Source: Salinisphaera sp040361255 (GTDB taxonomy: Bacteria > Pseudomonadota > Gammaproteobacteria > Nevskiales > Salinisphaeraceae). Taken from it: a DNA stretch of 64,000 nucleotides. Below the pieces are notes generated by a model that had not been told where the DNA came from, searched no databases, and was given only the letters and a program-made list of their open reading frames with translations. This document shows positions 25,297 to 33,749 of this stretch, one piece after another; position 1 is the first letter of the stretch, and every line of letters starts with the position of its first letter. The stretch covers positions 62,001 to 126,000 of the forward strand of contig NZ_APNG01000010.1 of NCBI RefSeq assembly GCF_040361255.1, written 5' to 3'. The translations under genes and the position numbers were made by a program.

Positions 25297-25382
25297 CAAT
25301 CGGCAATACCCTGTTCAAAGTCGGCTCCCACACTCACCGCAGGTCAGAAGGGCTGGCCTGACATTTCATCCGGGAGACATTG

Positions 25383-26408
25383 ATGAAACTTCGTTTGCAA
25401 CACACGCTGGGCGTGGCGGGCATCGCCGCGGGCCTGCTCGCCGCGGTCGGTACCGCGCAGGCCGCCGAACAGATTCGTATCGTGGGTTCGTCCACGGTCT
25501 ATCCGTTCTCGTCGTACGTCGCCGAGGAACTGGGCGCGACCACCGACATCCGTACGCCGGTCGTCGAATCCACTGGTTCCGGTGGTGGCATGAAGCTGTT
25601 CTGTGCCGGTGTCGGTGACGATACGCCGGACATCACCAACGCCTCGCGCCGCATGAAGCCGTCCGAATTCGAGATGTGCCAGAAAAACGGCGTCAAGGAC
25701 ATCACCGAAAACGTGGTCGGCTTTGACGGCATCGTGTTCGCGCAGAGCAAGTCGGACGACGCAATCGATCTGACCCGCGAGCAGATCACGCTGGCGGTCG
25801 CTGCCAAGGTGCCGAAAGACGGCAAGCTGGTCGACAACCCGTACAACAAGTGGAGCGATATCGATTCGTCGCTGCCGGATCGTGAAATCCTGATCTACGG
25901 CCCGCCGACCTCCTCGGGCACGCGTGACGCCTTCGAAGAGCTGGTCATGGAGCACGGCTCCGAAAACATCGACGGCTACGACGAGGGCTACACCACCATC
26001 CGTCAGGACGGCAAATACGTGCCCTCCGGCGAGAACGACAACCTGATCGTGCAGAAGCTGGCCCAGAACAAGGACGCCTTCGGCATTTTCGGTTTCTCCT
26101 ATCTGGAAGAGAACCGCGACAAGATCCAGGGCGCCAAGATCGACGGCGTCGAGCCCAAGCGTGATCTGATCTCGTCGGGCGAATACCCGGTGTCGCGCTC
26201 GCTGTTCTTCTACACCAAGAACGCGCACCTGGATAAGGTCAAGGGCATGGAAGACTATGTCGACCTGTTCCTGTCCGACCAGATGGTCAGCGACCGTGGC
26301 TATCTCAAGAACCTCGGCCTGATTCCGCTGCCGGAAGATCGTCTGAAGAAAGAGCGTAGCGAATGGGAATCCCGTGCCAAGCTCAAGGCATCGGATCTCA
26401 AGGGCTAA
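25383..26408 (+). CDS. pstS: Phosphate ABC transporter substrate-binding protein PstS
   Basis: 341 residues with GGGAGA 5 nt before the ATG. The signal peptide ends at GTAQA/A. The mature start QIRIVGSSTVYPF and the phosphate-contact segments ESTGSGGGMKLFC, DITNASRRM and PPTSSGTRDAFEEL identify PstS. It captures periplasmic phosphate for PstCAB. Its PHO box is about 90 nt upstream. A strong hairpin follows the gene, which usually keeps binding-protein mRNA above the permease genes. Confidence 0.95.
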   Translation: MKLRLQHTLGVAGIAAGLLAAVGTAQAAEQIRIVGSSTVYPFSSYVAEELGATTDIRTPVVESTGSGGGMKLFCAGVGDDTPDITNASRRMKPSEFEMCQKNGVKDITENVVGFDGIVFAQSKSDDAIDLTREQITLAVAAKVPKDGKLVDNPYNKWSDIDSSLPDREILIYGPPTSSGTRDAFEELVMEHGSENIDGYDEGYTTIRQDGKYVPSGENDNLIVQKLAQNKDAFGIFGFSYLEENRDKIQGAKIDGVEPKRDLISSGEYPVSRSLFFYTKNAHLDKVKGMEDYVDLFLSDQMVSDRGYLKNLGLIPLPEDRLKKERSEWESRAKLKASDLKG

Positions 26409-26423
26409 CAGCTCGACCGTATG

Positions 26424-26460
26424 GGCGCCGGCCGCCGCCGCTTGGCGGCGCGTCGGCGCC
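26424..26460 (+). terminator. GC-rich two-part hairpin between pstS and pstC
   Basis: GGCGCCG (26424-26430) pairs with CGGCGCC (26454-26460), enclosing an inner CGCCGC-TTG-GCGGCG stem. ATCTTGATTAT follows rather than a true T-run. It is more likely a partial attenuator or 3'-end stabiliser of the pstS message than a full terminator. Confidence 0.55.
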
Positions 26461-26515
26461 ATCTTGATTATGATGGCGACCCGCCGCATTCGCATTTCAG
26501 CCTAGGAAACGCGTT

Positions 26516-27745
26516 TTGGAAACCAGCCAGATCCTGCTCATCTTCTTTGGCGGTCTCGTGCCCATGGCCGCAGTGGCGTTTGCCCTCGGTCGGCGCAAGG
26601 CGCTGTTGTCGGATGCCGCCGGCAGCCGCATGCATTCGCTGCCGGCGCAGTACGGCGTGTATGTGGCGACCTGGATGGCGCTGCCTGCGTTGGCCATCGG
26701 TGTGGTTGCCGCCGGCGCCGCATTGCTGGGCGTACGCGTACCGTCGGCGCCGTTCGTGTTGTCGTTCGCGCTGTTTGGCGCCGCCATTGGTCTGGCGTTG
26801 GCGCTGCGCAAGGTCGAACCCTCGCTGCGCGCCCGCAACGCGATCGAAAAATTCGTCTACTGGACGCTGTTCGCGGCGTCGCTGGTGTCGATTCTCACCA
26901 CGTTCGGCATCATCATTTCGATTCTGTTCGAGGCGCTGAAGTTCTTCAGTCAGGTCAGCGTCTGGGATTTCGTGACCGGAACCAACTGGTCGCCCGTGGC
27001 CACATTCCGCCCGGGCCAGGAAGCTGCCAACTCGCAATTCGGTTCGGTGCCGCTGTTCGCCGGCACGTTCATGATCACCCTGATCGCCATGTCGGTGGCG
27101 ATTCCGGTCGGCCTGCTGGCGGCGATCTACATGTCCGAATACGCCAGCTACCGGGTGCGTACGCTGGCCAAGCCGCTGCTGGAAATCCTGGCCGGCATCC
27201 CGACCGTGGTGTATGGCTTTTTCGCCGCGATTACGGTCAGCCCGCTGGTGGTGGAGGTAGCCAATTTCTTCGGTTTGCACTCCTCCTATACCAACGCGCT
27301 CGCGCCGGGGCTGGTCATGGGCATCATGATCATTCCCTTTATTTCGTCGTTGTCCGACGACGTGATCAATTCCATCCCCAACAGCCTGCGTGAAGGCGCC
27401 TATGCGCTGGGCGCAACCAAGTCGGAAACGATCAAGCAGATCATTCTGCCGGCGGCGTTTCCCGGGATCATGGCCGCTTCGTTACTGGGTATCTCGCGCG
27501 CCCTGGGTGAAACCATGATCGTGGTCATGGCCGCCGGCCTGCGACCGAATTTGACCTGGAACCCGCTCGAGGACATGACCACGGTGACCGTGCGTATCGT
27601 CGATGCGCTTACCGGTGATCAGGCCTTCGACAGCCCGGAAACCCTGGCCGCCTTCGCGCTTGGTCTGGTGCTGTTCGTGGTCACCCTCACGCTGAATCTG
27701 GTTTCGATCATCATCATCCGCAAGTTCCGCCAGTCCTACGAATAG
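26516..27745 (+). CDS. pstC: Phosphate ABC transporter permease PstC
   Basis: 409 residues. The TTG start at 26516 has AGGAAA about 6 nt upstream; the first in-frame ATG would remove the first membrane helix. The protein is longer than E. coli PstC (about 320) because of extra N-terminal helices (residues 1-100), a known variant. The permease domain includes LLAAIYMSEYA, the EAA-like loop REGAYALGATKSETIKQIILP and ISRALGETMIVVMAAG. It forms the channel with PstA. Confidence 0.92.
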   Translation: METSQILLIFFGGLVPMAAVAFALGRRKALLSDAAGSRMHSLPAQYGVYVATWMALPALAIGVVAAGAALLGVRVPSAPFVLSFALFGAAIGLALALRKVEPSLRARNAIEKFVYWTLFAASLVSILTTFGIIISILFEALKFFSQVSVWDFVTGTNWSPVATFRPGQEAANSQFGSVPLFAGTFMITLIAMSVAIPVGLLAAIYMSEYASYRVRTLAKPLLEILAGIPTVVYGFFAAITVSPLVVEVANFFGLHSSYTNALAPGLVMGIMIIPFISSLSDDVINSIPNSLREGAYALGATKSETIKQIILPAAFPGIMAASLLGISRALGETMIVVMAAGLRPNLTWNPLEDMTTVTVRIVDALTGDQAFDSPETLAAFALGLVLFVVTLTLNLVSIIIIRKFRQSYE

Positions 27746-27765
27746 CGCTGCAAGGGCATTCGATT

Positions 27766-28935
27766 ATGAGTCAAGGCATTACGCTGACGCCGTCGCGCCA
27801 GCTCAAGAAACGGTATCGGGCAGAGAAACGCTTCAAGGCCTATTGCATCGGCGCGCTGGTGCTGGCGATGGCGTTTCTCGTGCTGTTCTTCTCGGACATG
27901 ATCCGCCAGGGGTATTCGGCCTTCGTACAGACCGAAATCAAGGCCGAGGTCACCTACAACGAGGATACGGTCAAGTTCACCAACGAATCCGTGCCCGAAG
28001 AGATCTCGCCGCTGGTTTCGCGCGCCTTCTTTCGCAGTATTCCGCGTCAGGTGGATGCCGACCCCTCGCTGATGGGCACCACCCAGACGCGCTGGCTGAC
28101 CGCGACCGCGCATGTGGACCAGTTTCGCAAAGGCTATAGCGACCGGCTCGATCCCGATATGAGGTCGACGCTGGAACGGCTCGAATCCGAGGGCCGGGTG
28201 GCCTACGGCTTCAACTCCGGGTTGTTCTTCTCGGGTGATTCCAAGATTCCGTCCAATGCCGGTCTGTGGTCGGCGTTTGTGGGCTCGTTCTATGTGATGC
28301 TCGTCGTGCTCATCGTGAGCTTTCCCATTGGCGTGGCCACGGCAATCTATCTGGAAGAGTTTGCCCCGGACAATCGCTTCACCCAGGCCATCGAGATCAA
28401 TATCAACAATCTCGCGGCCGTGCCCTCGATTCTGTTCGGTCTGCTGGGTCTGGCGATCTTCATCAACTTCTTCGGCGTGCCGCGCTCGTCGGCGCTCGCC
28501 GGTGGTCTGACCCTGTCGCTGATGACGCTGCCGGTGATCATCATCAGTACCCGTGCCGCGCTCAAGGCGGTGCCACAGAATATCCGTCAGGGCGCGCAGG
28601 CCGTAGGCGCGTCGCGCTGGCAGGCGATTCGCGATCACGTGCTGCCGCTATCGCTGCCGGGCATTCTCACCGGCACGATCATCGGCATCGCGCAGGCGAT
28701 GGGAGAAACTGCGCCGCTGCTGCTGATCGGCATGATCGCCTATATTCCGGACGCGCCGACGAGCATGACCGAGGCCGCCACCGTGCTGCCCGCGCAGATC
28801 TATACCTGGTCGGGCATGCCGGAAGGTGCCTATGTGAGCCTGACCGCGGCCGGCATTCTGGTGTTGCTGGCACTTCTGATTACGCTCAACGCGAGCGCGG
28901 TGATTCTGCGTAATCGCTTCGAGCGCCGCTGGTAG
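27766..28935 (+). CDS. pstA: Phosphate ABC transporter permease PstA
   Basis: 389 residues. One N-terminal membrane helix (about 25-48) is followed by a periplasmic insert of some 120 residues. The core permease then shows GVATAIYLEEFAPDN, AVPSILFGLLGLA, the EAA loop QGAQAVGASRWQAIRDHVLP and IGIAQAMGETAPLLLIGM. The insert makes it longer than E. coli PstA. It partners PstC and starts 20 nt after it. Confidence 0.94.
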   Translation: MSQGITLTPSRQLKKRYRAEKRFKAYCIGALVLAMAFLVLFFSDMIRQGYSAFVQTEIKAEVTYNEDTVKFTNESVPEEISPLVSRAFFRSIPRQVDADPSLMGTTQTRWLTATAHVDQFRKGYSDRLDPDMRSTLERLESEGRVAYGFNSGLFFSGDSKIPSNAGLWSAFVGSFYVMLVVLIVSFPIGVATAIYLEEFAPDNRFTQAIEININNLAAVPSILFGLLGLAIFINFFGVPRSSALAGGLTLSLMTLPVIIISTRAALKAVPQNIRQGAQAVGASRWQAIRDHVLPLSLPGILTGTIIGIAQAMGETAPLLLIGMIAYIPDAPTSMTEAATVLPAQIYTWSGMPEGAYVSLTAAGILVLLALLITLNASAVILRNRFERRW

Positions 28936-28995
28936 TCGGGAAGCGGCGATCTAACGGGTTGAAACATTTTCCATTTTATCGGGCGGAGACTTAGG

Positions 28996-29829
28996 ATGCG
29001 TACACGAGATTTGACCGGCGACAGTACCCAGGTGGTGCAAGTGCCGACCACGGAGCGCCCGCAGGTGAAGCAGAAGACGAAAATGAAGGTCAACGACCTG
29101 GCCGTCTGGTACGGTGAAAAACAGGCATTGCATGGCGTTTCGATGGAAGTGGCCGAAAACGAGGTCACCGCCTTGATCGGCCCATCGGGCTGTGGCAAGT
29201 CGACGTTTCTGCGCTGCTTGAACCGTATGAACGATCTCATCCCGGATGTGCGCATCGAAGGCGAGGTCGAGTTCGAGAACCAGAACATCTACGCACCGGA
29301 AGTCGATGTGGTGGAACTGCGTTCGCATATCGGCATGGTCTTTCAAAAGCCCAATCCGTTCCCGAAGAGCATCTACGACAACATCGCCTATGCGCCGAAG
29401 ATCCTCGGCCAGGTGCGCAAGCGCACCGATATGGAGGATCTGGTCGAGCATTCGCTCAAGCGCGCCGGCCTGTGGGAAGAGGTCAAGGACCGTCTCGACA
29501 TGCCGGGACTGTCGTTGTCGGGTGGTCAGCAACAGCGCCTGTGTATTGCGCGTGCGATCGCGGTCAGCCCGTCGGTTCTGCTTATGGACGAACCCTGTTC
29601 GGCGCTCGACCCGGTTGCCACGGCCACGGTCGAACAGCTCATCGACGAGCTCAAGGAGAACTACACCATCGTCATCGTCACCCATAACCTGCAACAGGCA
29701 GCACGTGTGGCGGGCTATACGGCGTTCTTCCATCTGGGCAATATCGTTGAATACGCCGATACCGACTCGCTGTTCACGCATCCGCGCGAGAAGAAGACCG
29801 AGGACTACATCACCGGCCGCTACGGCTGA
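28996..29829 (+). CDS. pstB: Phosphate ABC transporter ATP-binding protein PstB
   Basis: 277 residues with CGGAG about 8 nt before the ATG. Walker A is GPSGCGKST, the Q-loop is in GMVFQKPNPFPKSIYDNIAY, the signature LSGGQQQRL, Walker B VLLMDEPCSALDP, and the H-loop VTHNLQQA. FQKPNPFPKS is typical of PstB. The N-terminal ~30 polar residues before the ATPase core are a tail of variable length in the family. It energises phosphate import. Confidence 0.96.
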   Translation: MRTRDLTGDSTQVVQVPTTERPQVKQKTKMKVNDLAVWYGEKQALHGVSMEVAENEVTALIGPSGCGKSTFLRCLNRMNDLIPDVRIEGEVEFENQNIYAPEVDVVELRSHIGMVFQKPNPFPKSIYDNIAYAPKILGQVRKRTDMEDLVEHSLKRAGLWEEVKDRLDMPGLSLSGGQQQRLCIARAIAVSPSVLLMDEPCSALDPVATATVEQLIDELKENYTIVIVTHNLQQAARVAGYTAFFHLGNIVEYADTDSLFTHPREKKTEDYITGRYG

Positions 29830-29855
29830 ACGCGGCGTACGGTCAGGAGAACGCT

Positions 29856-30593
29856 ATGGATAAGGTCGGGCTGGAAAAACACACCTCGAAACAATTCGAT
29901 GCCGATCTCGAGGATGTGCGTGAACTCGTCCTCTCGATGGGCGGGCTGGTCGAGCAGCAGATTGCCGACGCCGTGCGCGCCCTGATTTCGGGCGAGGGCA
30001 CACTGGGCGAGGATGTCGTTCAGGGCGATACCGAAGTCAACCGCATGGAAGTCGAGATCGACGAGGAATGCACCCGGATACTCGCGCGGCGCGCGCCCCA
30101 GGCGGGCGATTTGCGCCTGATCATCGCCATCGCCAAGACCATTACCGATCTCGAGCGCATCGGCGATGAAGCCGAGAAGATCGGTCGTATGGCCACCCAT
30201 CTGGCCAGCTACGATCGGCCCAAGAGTGCGTTTCGTCAGATCGAGACCCTGGGCCGGCATGTGCGCGAGATGCTACGCGACGCCCTCGATGCCTTTGCCC
30301 GGCTCGATTCCGAAGCGGCCTTGCGGGTCGCCCAGCAGGACGAAGATGTCGACCGCGAATACGAAGGCGTGGTGCGCCAGTGCATCACTTACATGATGGA
30401 AGACCCGCGCACCATCCGGCACATGCTCGATGTGCTCTGGGCGGTCAAGGCGCTCGAGCGTATCGGCGATCACTCCACCAACATCGGCGAGTACGTGGTG
30501 TACTTCGTCGAGGGCAAGGATGTGCGCCATATCGGCCTCGAGGCGATGGAAAAGGAAATCAACGAAGGGGCCGCCCGCCGGCGTGGTGGCTGA
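29856..30593 (+). CDS. phoU: Phosphate signalling regulator PhoU
   Basis: 245 residues. It is an all-helical protein made of two three-helix repeats with metal-binding E/DxxxD-type motifs: VNRMEVEIDEEC and ITDLERIGDEAEKIGRMA in the first half, and DVDREYEGV and KALERIGDHSTNIGEYVVY in the second. It links Pst transport activity to PhoR and helps keep PhoB inactive when phosphate is plentiful. It is the last gene of the pst operon and is followed by a hairpin. Confidence 0.96.
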   Translation: MDKVGLEKHTSKQFDADLEDVRELVLSMGGLVEQQIADAVRALISGEGTLGEDVVQGDTEVNRMEVEIDEECTRILARRAPQAGDLRLIIAIAKTITDLERIGDEAEKIGRMATHLASYDRPKSAFRQIETLGRHVREMLRDALDAFARLDSEAALRVAQQDEDVDREYEGVVRQCITYMMEDPRTIRHMLDVLWAVKALERIGDHSTNIGEYVVYFVEGKDVRHIGLEAMEKEINEGAARRRGG

Positions 30594-30620
30594 GCCCGGC
30601 GCCGGCCGCGACTGCAAAAC

Positions 30621-30650
30621 CCCGGTGCGGCGCACAAAAGCCGCGCCGGG
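30621..30650 (+). terminator. Probable terminator after phoU
   Basis: CCCGGTGCGGC (30621-30631) pairs with GCCGCGCCGGG (30640-30650), with one mismatch, around GCACAAAA. CTTTGAT follows, a weak T-run. It lies between phoU and mrcB and probably ends the pst operon transcript. Confidence 0.6.
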
Positions 30651-30692
30651 CTTTGATACTATCGGCGTCCCTGATTGGCGCGGATAGCGGAA

Positions 30693-33116
30693 TTGGCCCA
30701 GAAAAAGCGACCCTCCAAACCCACCCCCAAACGCCGTACGCGCAGCAGCGCGCGTACCAAGCCCCGGCGCGGTTTCTTTCGGCGTTTACTGCCGTATGTG
30801 TTTCTGCTGGCCTGTATCGGCGCGGCCGTACTCGCCGGCTATATGGTCTATCTCGACAGCGCGGTACGGGCCCAGTTCGAGGGCACGCGCTGGACGCTGC
30901 CGGCCAAGGTGTATGCCAGCCCGCTCGAGCTCTATGCCGGGCTGGATCTGTCGCGTGGCGAGATCGTGTCGCGTCTGCAACGCCAGGGCTATCGCGCCAG
31001 TGCGGAGCTGGCCCGTTCGGGTACCTATCGCAGCAGCGGTAGTCGACTGGATATTCATACCCGTGCCTTTCACTTCTGGGACGGCAAGCAAGACGCGCGC
31101 GAAATCCGGCTGAACTTCGATGCCACCGGCGTGAGTTCGTTGAGCGCGCTCGACAAGCAGGGCGATCTCGCCCTGATCCGGCTCGACCCGCTGATGATCG
31201 GCAGTATCTACCCCAAACAGGGCGAGGATCGCATTCTGGTCAAGCTGGGCGAGGTGCCGCCGATGTTGCCGGCCGGGCTGATTACGGTCGAAGACCGTGA
31301 TTTCATGCACCACTGGGGCGTATCGCCCAAGTCGATCTTGCGTGCGGCGATCGCCAACGTACGCGCGGGCGGTGTGGTGCAGGGCGGCTCGACCATTACC
31401 CAGCAGCTGGTCAAGAATTTCTATCTCAACAATCAGCAGACGCTGGTGCGCAAGGCCAAGGAAGCGCTGATGGCGATCCTGCTCGATGCGCATTACTCCA
31501 AACCGGAAATCCTCGAGGCCTATCTCAACGAGGTCTATCTGGGCCAGGACGGCAGCCGCGCCATTCACGGCTTTGGCCTGGCCAGCTATTTCTATTTCCA
31601 GAAACCGCTGGAAGAACTCCAGCCCCAGGAAATCGCCTTGCTCGTGGCCATGGTCAAGGGCCCGAGCTATTACGACCCGCGCCGTAATCCGGAACGGGCC
31701 GAGCGGCGTCGTAATCTGGTGCTGGACATGTTCCACAATGCCGGTTTTCTGGAAGACGATGCCTGGCGCGAAGCCAAGAAAGCCGATCTGGGCGTGACCG
31801 CGCGTTCGGTACGCAGTACCAGCCAGTATCCGGCCTTCATCGACCTGGTACGACGCCAGCTGCTGGGCCAGTACAAGGACGAAGATCTCACCGAAGAAGG
31901 CCTGCGCATCTTCACCACGCTCGACCCGGCCGTACAGGCCGCTGCCGAGAAACGCGTCGCCGACGGGCTCGACAAGGTGGAAGCCGCCCGCGGTATCGAC
32001 CGCGACAGCCTGCAGGCCTCGGCCGTAGTGACCAGCGTCGAGGGCGGGCGCGTGCTGGCTCTGGTGGGCGGGCGCAATGCCGGTTTCGCCGGTTTCAATC
32101 GTGCGCTCGATGCACGCCGGCCGATCGGCTCGCTGATCAAGCCGGTGGTCTATCTTACCGCGCTCGCCGAACCGTCCAGATACAACGTGATCACGCCGCT
32201 GGATGACAGCGCGTTGTCGGTGAAGCTGGCCAACGGCGACACCTGGCGGCCGCAGAATTACTCCAAGCGCACGCATGGCAGCGAAGTGCCGCTGCACTAT
32301 GCGCTGACCCACAGCTACAACCTGGCCACCGCGCGTTTGGCTCTGGATGTCGGCATTCCCAATGTGATCGACACACTCAAGGAACTGGGTTACAACGGCG
32401 ATCCGTTGTCGGTACCGTCGCTGTCGCTGGGTGCGGTGGATATGGCGCCCATGCAGGTCGCCCAGATCTACAACACGCTCGCGGCTGGGGGTTATTACAC
32501 GCCATTGCTGGCGATTCGTGATGTGACCACGCGCGAAGGCGAGCCCTTGTCGCGCTACCCGCTCAAGATTCGTCGGGCGGTCGACGAGGCGCCGGTCTAT
32601 CTGACCAACTGGATACTCCAGCGTGTGGCGCGCCACGGCACCGGCGCATCGATGTACAACACCCTGAATCGCTCGCTGAATGTGGCCGGCAAGACCGGTA
32701 CGACAGACGATCTGCGCGACAGCTGGTTTGCCGGCTTTGCCGCCAATCGTCTGGCTGTGGTGTGGGTCGGGCGCGATGACAACAAGCCCGCCCAGCTGAC
32801 CGGTGCGACCGGCGCGCTGCAGCTGTGGGCCGGTATCATGGCCGATATCGACCCGCGCGGCCTGATGAACGTGCCGCCCGAAGACGTGGTGGAAGTGCCG
32901 CTGCGCCTGCGCTTCGATGCCGACCGTAGTGCCGGCAACGACTACGGTGGCTGCAGCGGTACCACGCCGGTGCCGTTCATACGCGGCTATGTGCCGGACG
33001 GGCTTTCCGATTGCGATAGCGATATCATGCGTGAAAATCGCTATCGCCGGCAGCAGCCAAGCGAACCGGACGAGCAGAAGAAAGAGGGCAACTGGCTGCA
33101 GCGGCTGTTCGGCTGA
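30693..33116 (+). CDS. mrcB: Penicillin-binding protein 1B (bifunctional transglycosylase/transpeptidase)
   Basis: About 807 residues. A basic cytoplasmic tail and one membrane helix (about 30-50) precede the UB2H-like domain (about 65-150). The GT51 glycosyltransferase has VEDRDFMHHWGVSP and QGGSTITQQLVKNFYL. The transpeptidase has SxxK (SLIK), SxN (SYN) and KTG (AGKTGTTDD). It polymerises and cross-links peptidoglycan. I favour the TTG at 30693, which has AGCGGA just upstream and gives an N-terminus like known PBP1B. A TTG at 30675 is also possible. Confidence 0.94.
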   Translation: MAQKKRPSKPTPKRRTRSSARTKPRRGFFRRLLPYVFLLACIGAAVLAGYMVYLDSAVRAQFEGTRWTLPAKVYASPLELYAGLDLSRGEIVSRLQRQGYRASAELARSGTYRSSGSRLDIHTRAFHFWDGKQDAREIRLNFDATGVSSLSALDKQGDLALIRLDPLMIGSIYPKQGEDRILVKLGEVPPMLPAGLITVEDRDFMHHWGVSPKSILRAAIANVRAGGVVQGGSTITQQLVKNFYLNNQQTLVRKAKEALMAILLDAHYSKPEILEAYLNEVYLGQDGSRAIHGFGLASYFYFQKPLEELQPQEIALLVAMVKGPSYYDPRRNPERAERRRNLVLDMFHNAGFLEDDAWREAKKADLGVTARSVRSTSQYPAFIDLVRRQLLGQYKDEDLTEEGLRIFTTLDPAVQAAAEKRVADGLDKVEAARGIDRDSLQASAVVTSVEGGRVLALVGGRNAGFAGFNRALDARRPIGSLIKPVVYLTALAEPSRYNVITPLDDSALSVKLANGDTWRPQNYSKRTHGSEVPLHYALTHSYNLATARLALDVGIPNVIDTLKELGYNGDPLSVPSLSLGAVDMAPMQVAQIYNTLAAGGYYTPLLAIRDVTTREGEPLSRYPLKIRRAVDEAPVYLTNWILQRVARHGTGASMYNTLNRSLNVAGKTGTTDDLRDSWFAGFAANRLAVVWVGRDDNKPAQLTGATGALQLWAGIMADIDPRGLMNVPPEDVVEVPLRLRFDADRSAGNDYGGCSGTTPVPFIRGYVPDGLSDCDSDIMRENRYRRQQPSEPDEQKKEGNWLQRLFG

Positions 33117-33206
33117 TGCCGTTAGCGCGTGGCGCGGCCGGTATAACGCCGCAGCCACGGCAACCGGCGGCGGCCGCGCGCGTATCTGACGAGAGGTTTT
33201 CGACGC

Positions 33207-33749
33207 ATGCAACGAATCGCAGTACTGGCGCTGGCCGTGGTATTGGCCGGCTGTGCCACCACCCAGCGCACGAGCTTTCCGCCGCCGCAGGGCCCGGCCG
33301 GGCCGAGCACGCCCACGCCGCAACGCCCGTCCGGACCGGAGCGCGAGCCGGTCGCGCCGGCCAAGCCGCAGGTCATGCCGCCGCGTTCGGCCCAGGAGGC
33401 CAGCAGTCCCGCGGTCCTGTCGCTACTCGGGCGTGCCGATACGCTCGCACGCAACGGCAATATGGACATGGCCGCGGCCACGCTCGAGCGCGCGCTCGAT
33501 CTGGAGCCGCGCAATCCCTTCGTCTATCAGCGCCTGGCCGCGGTTAAGCTCGCCCAGGGTCAGGGCGCTCAGGCCGAGGCGATGGCGCGCAAGTCCAATA
33601 GCGTGGCCGGCGACAATCCCTTCGTACGCGCCGACAACTGGCGTCTGATCGCCGAAGCGCGCCGTGCCGACGGCGATCGTAGCGGCGCGGACGAAGCCAT
33701 TCAGCGGGCCAGCAACTATCGCACCGCCAGCCAGCAGCTCATGCGATGA
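33207..33749 (+). CDS. TPR-repeat lipoprotein
   Basis: 180 residues. The signal with lipobox LAGC (RIAVLALAVVLAGCATT) predicts an outer- or inner-membrane lipoprotein. A Pro-rich linker (about 23-60) leads to about three tetratricopeptide-type helix pairs (LLGRADTLARNGNMDMAAATLERALDLEP is the clearest, given here by its start and end). TPRs mediate protein contacts. Its place right after mrcB suggests it may assist peptidoglycan synthesis, which is inference. It overlaps the helicase gene by 4 nt. Confidence 0.75.
   Translation: MQRIAVLALAVVLAGCATTQRTSFPPPQGPAGPSTPTPQRPSGPEREPVAPAKPQVMPPRSAQEASSPAVLSLLGRADTLARNGNMDMAAATLERALDLEPRNPFVYQRLAAVKLAQGQGAQAEAMARKSNSVAGDNPFVRADNWRLIAEARRADGDRSGADEAIQRASNYRTASQQLMR

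Noticed and set aside
30786..33323. 845-codon minus-strand open frame opposite mrcB
   Set aside because: Same reason: mrcB has all its catalytic motifs on the plus strand, and the antisense product has shadow-like composition.
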